A stretch of DNA of 64,000 nucleotides from an uncultured Verrucomicrobiota bacterium (lineage in GTDB: Bacteria; Verrucomicrobiota; Verrucomicrobiia; Opitutales; Opitutaceae). The DNA lies in the NCBI GenBank assembly GCA_903898675.1, contig CAIUGM010000022.1, positions 248,001-312,000 of the forward strand, written 5' to 3'. Shown here in pieces: positions 53,033 to 61,360 of the stretch. The translations under genes were made by a program, and so were the position numbers. The stretch's first letter is position 1; the number at the start of each line of letters is the position of its first letter. The notes under the pieces are model-generated. The model worked only from the letters and a program-made list of their open reading frames with translations, was not told where the DNA came from and did no database searches.

Positions 53033-53063
53033 GCCCGGGAATTTTCCCGCCCGCCACCCGGTG

Positions 53064-53166
53064 CGGTCAGCCCGCCTGACCGACCGGGCCTCTCTGCGCA
53101 CCAGTACCGCGCGCTGGCGCGGCTCCCTGCGGCGAACCGCCGGGAGGGAATGGGCGGGCATTCCCT
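53064..53166 (+). other. Two stem-loops between pilin and chaperone genes
   Basis: CGGTCAG/CTGACCG (53064-53082, loop CCCGC) and AGGGAATG/CATTCCCT (53145-53166, loop GGCGGG) are perfect stems. In chaperone-usher operons such intercistronic structures commonly protect the abundant pilin mRNA and lower chaperone output; here that role is inferred. Confidence 0.5.
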
Positions 53167-53184
53167 TCGGCCCGAGCAAACCCA

Positions 53185-53961
53185 ATGAGCGTACGCACCT
53201 TGTCCTGCCAGTTACTGTTGGTCGCCGCGGGCCTGGCGCCTTTGGTGGCGCCCGCGTACACCCTCACCCCGAATAATCTGACGCTCCGCCCCAGCGGAGG
53301 CGAAGCGAGCGCCTTTCTTCAGCTGGCAAACAGGGAGCTCAAGGCCGCGGCCATCGAGATCACGATCCATGAACACCACAAGGATCTCGACGGCCGGACG
53401 ATCAACGGCCGGGACGCCGGGGATGACTTCCTGATTTATCCCGCGCAGCTGGTCCTGATCCCCGGCGATGAAGCCGGCATCCAGGTGCGCTGGATCGGCG
53501 AGCCCGCGCTGGAGGCGGAACGGGCTTTCACCCTCGTCACCCGGGAAGTTCCGCTGCCGCGCAAGCCCGCGGACGAACCCGATGGCCTCACTGGCGTCCG
53601 CGTCGATGTCACGGTGCTGCTGAACTACGAGGCGCGGATCTACGTGACCCCGGCCGGGGCCAGACCCAAGGTCGTGGTCGAGTCGGTCACCGAGCGTCCG
53701 GCGGGCGGCGGCGCGGCCGACCAGCTCGAGGTCATCCTCGCGAACCAGGGCACCGCCCACCAGTTGCTGGCGCGGCTGACCCTGGTGATCACACCCCTCA
53801 GCCCCACCGGCTCCCCGCTCGCCCAATCCGCCGTAACTCTCCCGGCCCGCGAGATCCCGGCCATGGCGCCGCACCTGCTGGCCGGGGAACGGCGCAGGTT
53901 GCTGATCCCGCGGCCGGCCGGTCTGCCGGCCGGACCGGTCCGCGTGGCCCTGGCCGAATAG
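53185..53961 (+). CDS. Periplasmic pilus-assembly chaperone (PapD-like)
   Basis: A 258-residue protein with signal peptide (QLLLVAAGLAPLVAPAYT) and the two Ig-like domains of PapD-type chaperones: YTLTPNNLTLRPSGGEASAFLQLANRE, the G1-strand-like LIYPAQLVLIPGDEAGIQVRW and a Tyr-rich RIYVTPAGARPKVVVE start of domain 2. The DFLIYPAQ and IPGDEAGIQVRW segments are typical of archaic (Csu-type) chaperones. It folds subunits in the periplasm and hands them to the usher. Confidence 0.85.
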   Translation: MSVRTLSCQLLLVAAGLAPLVAPAYTLTPNNLTLRPSGGEASAFLQLANRELKAAAIEITIHEHHKDLDGRTINGRDAGDDFLIYPAQLVLIPGDEAGIQVRWIGEPALEAERAFTLVTREVPLPRKPADEPDGLTGVRVDVTVLLNYEARIYVTPAGARPKVVVESVTERPAGGGAADQLEVILANQGTAHQLLARLTLVITPLSPTGSPLAQSAVTLPAREIPAMAPHLLAGERRRLLIPRPAGLPAGPVRVALAE

Positions 53962-53980
53962 CGCCGCCGCCCGTGCCGCG

Positions 53981-56497
53981 ATGCCGATGTCCCGCCCGCC
54001 CTCCCCCGCCTTCGGGCTGATGCTCGGGCTTTGGCTTTCCCCGGCTGTCGCCTTGGCCGGCGGACTGTCCGCGTCGGACCAAACTCGCGACGCCCTCTTT
54101 CTGGCCGTCTTCCACCATCCCCCGCCGGATATCCCCGTCAGCAGTTATGTGCTGGTGGTCGTTGACGGAGCCGCGCCGCAAAAGGTGAAGGCGGTCCTGT
54201 CCGCCGGCGCGCCGGCGCTTCTGCTGGAGGGCAAACCGTTGCTGGCCGGCCTGGCGAAACTCCTGCGGCCGGAAATCGTGCAGCGGCTGGAGCGCAGGGT
54301 CGACGGCCAGGGCTGGCTCAGCCGCACCGCCCTCGAGGAAACGGGCGTGGCGACCGCGTTTAATCCGCGCACGTTTGAATTCTCGATCGCGACGGACCCC
54401 GCCATGCGCGACACGCGGATTCAATACCTGACCGCGCCGCTGGTCGACCCCTTCACCGTGGATGCGCTCCGCCCGGCCGCGGTCTCAGGTTTTCTCAATT
54501 TCAACTTCAAGGGCGTCGCGCGAACCGGTCGGCTGGCGGCCGCGCCGGGTCCGCAGACGGACGGGCAGTTTGCCACCGACGGGGCGCTGAACATCCGGGG
54601 CGTGGTGCTCGAGGGCTCGGTGTTCGGCCAGACGGGCGGCGGCGGATCGCTGCAGCGCGGGGACATCCGCCTGGTGTACGACCTGCCGCAGCGGGCGCTG
54701 CGGTTCACGGCCGGCGACCTGAACTACCCCGTCTTTGGCTACGCCAGCATGCTGAACCTGGGCGGCCTCGGCCTCACCAAGGACTACTCGCTCCAGCCGC
54801 ACGTGCCGACCTACCGGACGAGTGAGTTTGATTTCCACCTCGAACGCCCGGCCGAGGTGAAAATGTGGGTGAACAATTCGCTCGTGAACACGCTGCAGCT
54901 CCCCGCCGGCGCGCACGATATCCGCGGCTTGCTGCCGGCCGTCGGGCAGAACGACATCAGCCTGGTCATCGAGGACAGTGCGGGCCGGCGCGAGGTGCTG
55001 CATTTTTCGTTCATCTACAATCCCACGCTGCTGGACCGGGGCCGGCGCCTCTTCTCCTACAACGCCGGGTTTCAGCGCGAGGCGGACAATGGCGGCTACA
55101 CTTACAACCCGCGGCGGCCGGTCGGGTCGGCCTCGTATCTGGCCGGACTGACGGACGAAACCACCCTCGGCGCCTATGCGCAGGCCGATCGCGCCCGCGC
55201 CTTGTATGGATTCCGGGCGTTGCATCTCCTGGCCTTCGGCACCGTGCAGCTGGACACCGCCGCGAGCCGGTCCCGCGCGGCGCAGTGGGATGCGGGCACG
55301 AGATTCACCCTGACCACGGCCCCCGCCCGGGACGGACGCGGCGGACAATTGCAGGTATCCGCGGAGTATCTCGGAAAAAACTTCGGCCCGCTCGAGGCGG
55401 TTTCGCCGGCGCCGGGCCATGCCATGAATTACGTGGCCTCCGGCTCGATCCCGCTGGGCCGGAATCTCACCGGCCGGCTCAGTGGCAACTACACCGCGCG
55501 GCGCGGCGCGAACGCAGAGGACACCTACGGCGCGGCGGCCACCCTGATCCGGCGCTGGGGCCGCTACACTGCCGGCAGTGTGTCGTTGCGGCGCCACCGC
55601 GCAAACAACGGCGGGCTGCAGACCGACGTGCTCTTCGGCCTCAGCTTCGCCTTCTCCAAGGGCACGGGCAGTTTCTATGCCGCGAAGGAATTGGAAAGCA
55701 ACACGGTGAGCTCAAGCTGGGATTCCGGCCGGCCCGGAAATTTATCCGCACCCTACGGCTTTGCCTCAACCCGGGTGGGGTCGGACAACCGCGAGTATGT
55801 GGCGGGCGGCGGATACTGGGGGAACCAGGGCCTTGCGGAGGTCTCGTATACGCGCGACGAAATCGCGACGGGGGCGGGCTGGTCCGGCCGCGGCGAAACC
55901 GCGCTGCGCCTGCAGAGCACCCTCGTGTTCGCCGACGGCCGGTTCGCCCTGACCCGCCCCGTCGCGGAGAACTTTGCGATCGTCACCGGCCAGGCGGGCC
56001 TGGCCAGCGTCGCCATGAAGGTGGACCCGGACGGTCAGGGCGGCAGCCGCGCCCGGTCCGACTGGCTCAGTCCCGCGGTCCTCGGCGACCTCGCCAGTTA
56101 CCGGCTGCGGGACGTCCGGGTTGAACCGGTCGACCCGCCGGTCGGCGCCACGCCGGAGAAGACGACCTTCCTGCTGGCGCCCACCTACAAGAGCGGCTTT
56201 CTGCTGAAGCTGGGCAAGGAACCGGGCCTGGTTGCAATCGGCCGGCTGGTGGACGGACTGCGGCAACCGCTCGCCCACCTGCCGCTCGAGATCCGGCGAC
56301 TCGACCGGCCGGGCGGGCAACCCGCGACCACCTTCACGAGCCGGAATGGCGGGTTCCAGCTGCCGGATATCAAGCCCGGCCGGTATGAAATCCGTCCGGT
56401 CGCTCCCACCCGCGGCGGAAGCGTGACGGTGGAAATCCCGGAGTCACCCGACGGACTTTACCGGCTGGGTGACGTGGTCCTGTCCCCGGCAGCATAG
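53981..56497 (+). CDS. Outer-membrane usher of a chaperone-usher pilus
   Basis: An 838-residue protein with signal peptide (LMLGLWLSPAVALAGGLSA), an N-terminal periplasmic domain, a 24-strand barrel with the middle-plug segment (FHLERPAEVKMWVNNSLVNT, AGAHDIRGLLPAVGQNDISL), and C-terminal domains ending IRPVAPTRGGSVTVEI. Length and order fit FimD/CsuD ushers. It starts 19 nt after the chaperone stop. With the single pilin it forms a minimal pilus operon. Confidence 0.88.
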   Translation: MPMSRPPSPAFGLMLGLWLSPAVALAGGLSASDQTRDALFLAVFHHPPPDIPVSSYVLVVVDGAAPQKVKAVLSAGAPALLLEGKPLLAGLAKLLRPEIVQRLERRVDGQGWLSRTALEETGVATAFNPRTFEFSIATDPAMRDTRIQYLTAPLVDPFTVDALRPAAVSGFLNFNFKGVARTGRLAAAPGPQTDGQFATDGALNIRGVVLEGSVFGQTGGGGSLQRGDIRLVYDLPQRALRFTAGDLNYPVFGYASMLNLGGLGLTKDYSLQPHVPTYRTSEFDFHLERPAEVKMWVNNSLVNTLQLPAGAHDIRGLLPAVGQNDISLVIEDSAGRREVLHFSFIYNPTLLDRGRRLFSYNAGFQREADNGGYTYNPRRPVGSASYLAGLTDETTLGAYAQADRARALYGFRALHLLAFGTVQLDTAASRSRAAQWDAGTRFTLTTAPARDGRGGQLQVSAEYLGKNFGPLEAVSPAPGHAMNYVASGSIPLGRNLTGRLSGNYTARRGANAEDTYGAAATLIRRWGRYTAGSVSLRRHRANNGGLQTDVLFGLSFAFSKGTGSFYAAKELESNTVSSSWDSGRPGNLSAPYGFASTRVGSDNREYVAGGGYWGNQGLAEVSYTRDEIATGAGWSGRGETALRLQSTLVFADGRFALTRPVAENFAIVTGQAGLASVAMKVDPDGQGGSRARSDWLSPAVLGDLASYRLRDVRVEPVDPPVGATPEKTTFLLAPTYKSGFLLKLGKEPGLVAIGRLVDGLRQPLAHLPLEIRRLDRPGGQPATTFTSRNGGFQLPDIKPGRYEIRPVAPTRGGSVTVEIPESPDGLYRLGDVVLSPAA

Positions 56498-56525
56498 GCC
56501 ACCCGCCCGGCGGATGGCCCGGGCC

Positions 56526-58631
56526 TCACTTCTTGATCCCGACGTATTCGAGGAACGGCTCCTGCGAGCGCGGACGGCCGAGGAACTTCTCGACCGACTC
56601 GCCGACGTCGCGCGTGTTGCCTTTGCCGTAGACTTCGTCGCGCAACCGGCGGCCGACTTTTTCATCGAGAAAACCGCCGGGGGCCTTCTTGAACTCGCTG
56701 GCCATGTCGATGGCCATGACCTTCGCCCAAAGATAGCCGTAATAGCCGGCATCGTAGCCCGCGAGATGGCCGATGTAGGCGGCCCAGAAGGTGCCGGGCG
56801 GCGGCGCCACGGAAACCCGGGCGGTGGTGTCATTGACGAGCTTGACCACGTCGGCCTGCCAGGCGGCGTCCTCGGACAGCGTGTGCAGCCCCAGGTCGAG
56901 CAGACCGATCGCCAGCTGCCGGCGGGTGAAGAAACCCTCGGTCGCCTGGCGGGCGGCCACCATCGCGGCGATCGTCTCGGCCGGGATTTTCTTGGCCGGG
57001 TCGCGGTAGTCGGCGGCAAAGGTGTCGAGCACCGCCTTGTCCCAGACCCAGTTCTCCAGCATCTGCGACGGCGCCTCCACGAAGTCCCGCGGCACGGTGA
57101 AGCTGCCCTGGCCCGCGAAGCGCGAACGGCTGAGGATGCCGTGCATCACGTGGCCGAATTCATGAAACAGCGTCTCCACGTCGCCATGCTTGAGGAGCGA
57201 CGGCCGGTCGGCGGAGGGCGCGGGAAAATTGCACAGCAGCGCCTCGACCGGCAGGTCGTAGCGGCCGTCCGGCAGCAGGCCGCCGGTCTTCTGGCCGAAA
57301 CACGCGAAATGGTTGAATTTTCCCTCGCGCGGAAACATGTCGAGGTAAAACGCCCCCATCGGCGTGCCGGTGGCGGCGTCCTGCACCACATAGAGCTGCA
57401 CGCCCGGCGCCCAGACGTAGGGCGCCGCGATCGCCGTGTACTTCAGGCCGAAGATCTTCTGGTAAATGGCGAACATGCCCTCGAGCGACGCCTGGTACGG
57501 GAAGTACACGCGCAGCGCCTCGGCATCGACCGCGTACTTTTGTTTCTTCAGGCGGTTCGTGTAGTAGTTGATGTCCCACGAATCCAGCTTGGCGTCAGCC
57601 TGGCCGGTCTGCGCAACCTTGAGCTGGCGCAGGGTCTCAAGCTCGGCGTCGAACTTGGGCTGCAGGCCGGTCACCAGATCCTCCTCAAATTTTACCGCCG
57701 CGGCCCCGGTCTTGGCCATGCGATCCTCGACCCGGTAGTCCGCCCAGGTGGCGTAGCCGAGGCGGTGGGCGATATCGGCGCGCAACACCACGAGCTTGCT
57801 GAGCACGGCGGTGTTGGTCCCTTGGGCCAGCTGGTTGCGGGCGATGGAAAGCCGGCGCCGCGTCTCGGGATTGTCGGCGCTCTCCCCCACGGTCTGGACG
57901 TGCCAGGTGATGTTCGCCATCACGCGGTAGCGGCCGTCGGGCTGCCTGACCCCGGGGCTGTCGAGAAAGCTCTGCGGCACGCCGGCCAGCTCGGCCGCCG
58001 TGAAATCGACGGGGGCGCGCGCCTCGTTGATGTTGACCGCGAACTGGGTGCTCAGGCCGGCCAGGTCCTTGCGCAGGCTTTCCACCTCGGCCTTGGCCGC
58101 GGGGGCAAGGGCGAGGCCCGCCCGGCGGAAGCTGAGCATCTGGTCGTCGACCAGCCGCTGCTGCTCCCGGTCGAGCGCCGGCTTGGAATCGGCAAAGGTT
58201 TTCAGCGGCCGGTAAAGATCCTCGCGGTAATCGAGCGCAACGCCCCATTCCTGCAATTTGAGTTCCTCGTCGTTGGCCGCGTCTCGCACCGCCTTGTCGG
58301 GGTTCGACTGGGCGACCGTGCCGATGATCTGGTCGGCATTGGTGACACCGGCCGTGATGGTGTCGTAGGCGCCGAAGGTGCTCTCAAAAGTAAGTTTGGT
58401 CATGTCCTGCGCGGCCAGGACGGCGAGCCCGGCGTCGGCCTGCTTGATCGCCGCGGCCACCTGCTGGCGGACCTCGTCCGGCGTGGTCGGATAAACGGGC
58501 AGCACGAGCTGCAGGTGGGCCTGGGCCGCGACGGCCTGGAAGTCAGCCAGCGTGGCCGGGGCGGCATGCATCCCGGGGGCAGCCGCGATCGCAGGCAGCA
58601 GAGTGAGGGTAAGCAGACGAAGGAATTTCAT
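56526..58631 (-). CDS. M3-family zinc metallopeptidase, secreted
   Basis: A 701-residue thimet/oligopeptidase-type peptidase with signal peptide (LRLLTLTLLPAIAAAPGMHAA) and the zinc motif HEFGH (490-494 of this product), plus a downstream PSQMLENWVWD segment carrying the third ligand Glu. FPYQASLEGMFAIYQKIFGL is typical of the Dcp-like branch. It would degrade oligopeptides in the periplasm. ATG 58631 is chosen because it directly precedes the signal peptide. It converges on the usher gene. Confidence 0.9.
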   Translation of the reverse strand: MKFLRLLTLTLLPAIAAAPGMHAAPATLADFQAVAAQAHLQLVLPVYPTTPDEVRQQVAAAIKQADAGLAVLAAQDMTKLTFESTFGAYDTITAGVTNADQIIGTVAQSNPDKAVRDAANDEELKLQEWGVALDYREDLYRPLKTFADSKPALDREQQRLVDDQMLSFRRAGLALAPAAKAEVESLRKDLAGLSTQFAVNINEARAPVDFTAAELAGVPQSFLDSPGVRQPDGRYRVMANITWHVQTVGESADNPETRRRLSIARNQLAQGTNTAVLSKLVVLRADIAHRLGYATWADYRVEDRMAKTGAAAVKFEEDLVTGLQPKFDAELETLRQLKVAQTGQADAKLDSWDINYYTNRLKKQKYAVDAEALRVYFPYQASLEGMFAIYQKIFGLKYTAIAAPYVWAPGVQLYVVQDAATGTPMGAFYLDMFPREGKFNHFACFGQKTGGLLPDGRYDLPVEALLCNFPAPSADRPSLLKHGDVETLFHEFGHVMHGILSRSRFAGQGSFTVPRDFVEAPSQMLENWVWDKAVLDTFAADYRDPAKKIPAETIAAMVAARQATEGFFTRRQLAIGLLDLGLHTLSEDAAWQADVVKLVNDTTARVSVAPPPGTFWAAYIGHLAGYDAGYYGYLWAKVMAIDMASEFKKAPGGFLDEKVGRRLRDEVYGKGNTRDVGESVEKFLGRPRSQEPFLEYVGIKK

Positions 58632-58771
58632 GGGCGGAGGGTTGGTTATGATTGGGGAAAGCAGAGGTTGGAAACCGGGGACAGGCAACCCTGTTTGGGC
58701 CCCGCCGCGCCGGCGGAAAGATTTCTCTCGAAGGCCGTGCTCGCGCCCTCCTAAATCGGGTCCCGGCCGCC

Positions 58772-60784
58772 ATGTTTGCTGTTGTTCACCTCATTTTAAT
58801 CGGCGTCCTGGCCCACCAGCTGCAATTTCGGGTCGGGCTGCTCGAGGACTTCAAGGGCCTGCCCCGGTATCTTTTCTCCCTCGGCCTGACGCTTTTCCTG
58901 GTCAACTGGACGGACTTCCTCCTCTACGCCCTCCTCGGCTGGGGGCTGGCCTACCAGATCCTTTCCTGGGCCGCGCTGGCGGGCGCCGTCCTGTATGGCG
59001 CGCTGCGCCCGGGTGAACCCTGGGACGAGGAGACCGACGCGCTGCGCCCCGCCCTCGTCCGCGGCCTGTTTTCGTACCGGCAGTGGAACTACTGGTTTCT
59101 CTTCCTGGCCGGCCTTGTCCTGGCGCGCTTCTATGCGGGGCTGTATACGGACCACCTCGGGCAGGTCTGGGCCAATTTCAATTTCATCGACACCGCGTTC
59201 CATCTCTCGGTCGTGAACGCGTTCATCGAGGCGCCGCATTTCCCGCCGATGGACCTGGATATGGCGCCGTACCCGATGAAATATCATTTCATCGCGGATT
59301 TCTCCGTCGCGCATCTGGCGCGGCTGGGTTTGTCCGCCCTCCGGGCCATGTGGGTGATGAACCTCGTCAGCGCCGCCGTGCTGGTGGGCTCGCTGTGGGC
59401 GGTGGGTGAGCGCTGGCTGAAGTTGCCGCCCCGCTGGACGATGCTGGCGGGCCTGATCTTTCTCTTCCTGAACCCGGCGGTCGTGAACCTGATTCATTAC
59501 TTCGCGCTGCATCCGGCCTCGTTCAACGCGGCGGCGCCGTTTGACGGGATCCTGACCTACCCCTATTTCAATTTTGAGTTCCCGCTCTACAACCTCATCG
59601 AGCCGCAGCGGGGCCTCCTCTTCACCCTGCCCATCGTGCTGCTGATCATGCACGCGGCCTTCGGCGGCGCGGAAACCGCGCCGGCCGGCCCGGCGGGGGA
59701 CGCGACGCGAACCCGTACCCTGCAGGCCTTTCTGCTGATCTGCCTGCTGCCCCTGGCCCATATCGTCGCCTTTGCCGTGCTGGCGCTCAGCCTCATCCCG
59801 AAACTCTGGGCGTGCCGCGGCTGGTTCCTGAGGCGCGCCGCCTGGTGGAGCCCGGTCTTCGTCCTCGGCGTGCTGCAACTGCTCTACCTCCAGGCCTACG
59901 GGCCGCCGACCAACACGCAGTTTTCGTCCTGGGATGTCGCGTCCGTCCTGCCCCTCGACGACTTCCGGGCGTTTCCAGCCCTCACCCGGCGGGCGCTCTT
60001 CTGGTTTTTCATCGACGGCGATTTTCTTTTCTGGGGCGGCCTGTTTGTCGCACTGGCCCTCTGGCACCGCCGACAGCACCGCACCGCCGATCCGGTCTGG
60101 CTGTTCGTCGTCCGCTGGAAGTGGTTCCTGGTCTCCGGCGGATTTTTCTTTCTGCTGATCAATGCCTACCGGTACGCCTTCGCATGGGGCGACAGCAACA
60201 AGTTCGTTCTCTTCCTGAACCTCGGCCTGGCCCTGCTGATCACCGCCGGGACCGCCCAGTGGCTCGGCCGGCGCCGGGCCTACCTTTCGCACCTGCTGTG
60301 GTGGTTCTTCTTCACCCTCTGCGTGGCGGCGCCCGCCTATGATTTCTACCGCTGGGTCTTCGTCTCACCGCACGGCAAGATCCTGCTCTTCGTGAAGAAT
60401 GAGCGCCTCGCGGGCGAGTGGCTCAAGCGGCTGCAGCCGCGCTCGGCGATCATGCTGACCGGCGCGTACCACACCTTTCACTTCATCACCCCGCTCGCGG
60501 GGTTGCCCACCCTCGCCGGGATCTACGGCGACTCCAATCCGTACCGGCAGAACGACCGGGACGAACAGATCCGGCGGATCTACGAGGGCGGCGACCTCAA
60601 GCTGCTGCATGAGCTGGGCGTGAACTACGTGTGCATTTCCCGGGGCGAGCGGCTCATCTACCGGCTCCACCCCAGGTGGCTCGACCTGATCGCCCGGCGG
60701 CAGGGCGTGGTGTTCGAGGCGGGCGTGCCGGAGGATTCGTACTCGGTGTTCATCTTCGACGTCGAAAAACTCCGGACGCCCTGA
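58772..60784 (+). CDS. Polytopic membrane protein, DUF2298/GT-C-like
   Basis: A 670-residue protein with about 14 hydrophobic segments. DTAFHLSVVNAFIEAPHFPPMDLDMAPYPMKYHFIADF is a long loop typical of GT-C-fold or DUF2298-like glycosyltransferases (given here only in part by name: residues about 150-190), but the exact family is uncertain. The C-terminal ~150 residues are soluble (LLHELGVNYVCISRGERLIY). ATG 58772 (MFAVVHLILIGVL) starts the first helix; an earlier in-frame ATG lies in the divergent gene's leader. It is monocistronic. Confidence 0.6.
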   Translation: MFAVVHLILIGVLAHQLQFRVGLLEDFKGLPRYLFSLGLTLFLVNWTDFLLYALLGWGLAYQILSWAALAGAVLYGALRPGEPWDEETDALRPALVRGLFSYRQWNYWFLFLAGLVLARFYAGLYTDHLGQVWANFNFIDTAFHLSVVNAFIEAPHFPPMDLDMAPYPMKYHFIADFSVAHLARLGLSALRAMWVMNLVSAAVLVGSLWAVGERWLKLPPRWTMLAGLIFLFLNPAVVNLIHYFALHPASFNAAAPFDGILTYPYFNFEFPLYNLIEPQRGLLFTLPIVLLIMHAAFGGAETAPAGPAGDATRTRTLQAFLLICLLPLAHIVAFAVLALSLIPKLWACRGWFLRRAAWWSPVFVLGVLQLLYLQAYGPPTNTQFSSWDVASVLPLDDFRAFPALTRRALFWFFIDGDFLFWGGLFVALALWHRRQHRTADPVWLFVVRWKWFLVSGGFFFLLINAYRYAFAWGDSNKFVLFLNLGLALLITAGTAQWLGRRRAYLSHLLWWFFFTLCVAAPAYDFYRWVFVSPHGKILLFVKNERLAGEWLKRLQPRSAIMLTGAYHTFHFITPLAGLPTLAGIYGDSNPYRQNDRDEQIRRIYEGGDLKLLHELGVNYVCISRGERLIYRLHPRWLDLIARRQGVVFEAGVPEDSYSVFIFDVEKLRTP

Positions 60785-60795
60785 GTTTCTGTAAG

Positions 60796-60823
60796 GATGC
60801 CCCGAACCAGGCTCCGGGGCATC
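60796..60823. terminator. Bidirectional stem-loop between converging genes
   Basis: GATGCCCCG and CGGGGCATC form a perfect 9-bp stem with a 10-nt loop midway between the two converging stops. No T-run on either side, so termination is inferred from position. Confidence 0.5.
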
Positions 60824-60837
60824 GGACCCATTTCAAG

Positions 60838-61347
60838 TCACCCGGCCGGGGCCGTGAGCTCACGTTCCATGGCCTGCCGCAGCTCCATCTGCCGGATCGC
60901 GAAGTTCTGCAGCGCGATGTCCGCGGCGGTTACCGGCTTCCACGGATGAACCGGCACCGGGCCGCCGGTCGAGCTCACGGCCACGAAGACGATCGTGCAG
61001 TTCGTGGTCTCGCTCAGCCCGCCGCCGCGCGGGTCGCCAGCCCGCACCTGGATGGCGATGTGCAGGCTGGTGCGGCCCGTGTGGATGACCCGGGCTGCGA
61101 CCTCGACCAGGTGGCCGATCAAGATGGGCCGCAGGAAACGAATGCCTCCCGCATAGACGGTCACGCAGTAGTGCCCGCTCCAACCAACCGCACACGCGTA
61201 GCCGGCCTGGTCGATCCACTTCATCACCGCCCCGCCGTGGACCTTCCCGCCAAAATTCACCTCGGACGGCTCGGCGAGGAACCGGAGTGTGATCTCACGA
61301 TTGGCCGCCGGCAGGTCCGCACGTTCCGGGTCAGGTGGGGTAGGCAT
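60838..61347 (-). CDS. Acyl-CoA thioesterase, YciA/hotdog type
   Basis: A 169-residue hotdog protein with NFGGKVHGGAVMKWIDQAGY, the HGG...D active-site helix of acyl-CoA thioesterases, and GHLVEVAARVIHTGRTSLHI. It hydrolyses acyl-CoA to acid and CoA; chain preference is unknown. The start is 13 nt after the RND permease stop on the same strand, so the two are probably co-transcribed. Confidence 0.88.
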   Translation of the reverse strand: MPTPPDPERADLPAANREITLRFLAEPSEVNFGGKVHGGAVMKWIDQAGYACAVGWSGHYCVTVYAGGIRFLRPILIGHLVEVAARVIHTGRTSLHIAIQVRAGDPRGGGLSETTNCTIVFVAVSSTGGPVPVHPWKPVTAADIALQNFAIRQMELRQAMERELTAPAG

Positions 61348-61360
61348 CGGTCAAGCGCGG

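Noticed and set aside
56469-58754. 761-codon plus-strand open frame
   Set aside because: Antisense to the M3 peptidase, which has a clear HEFGH and signal peptide.
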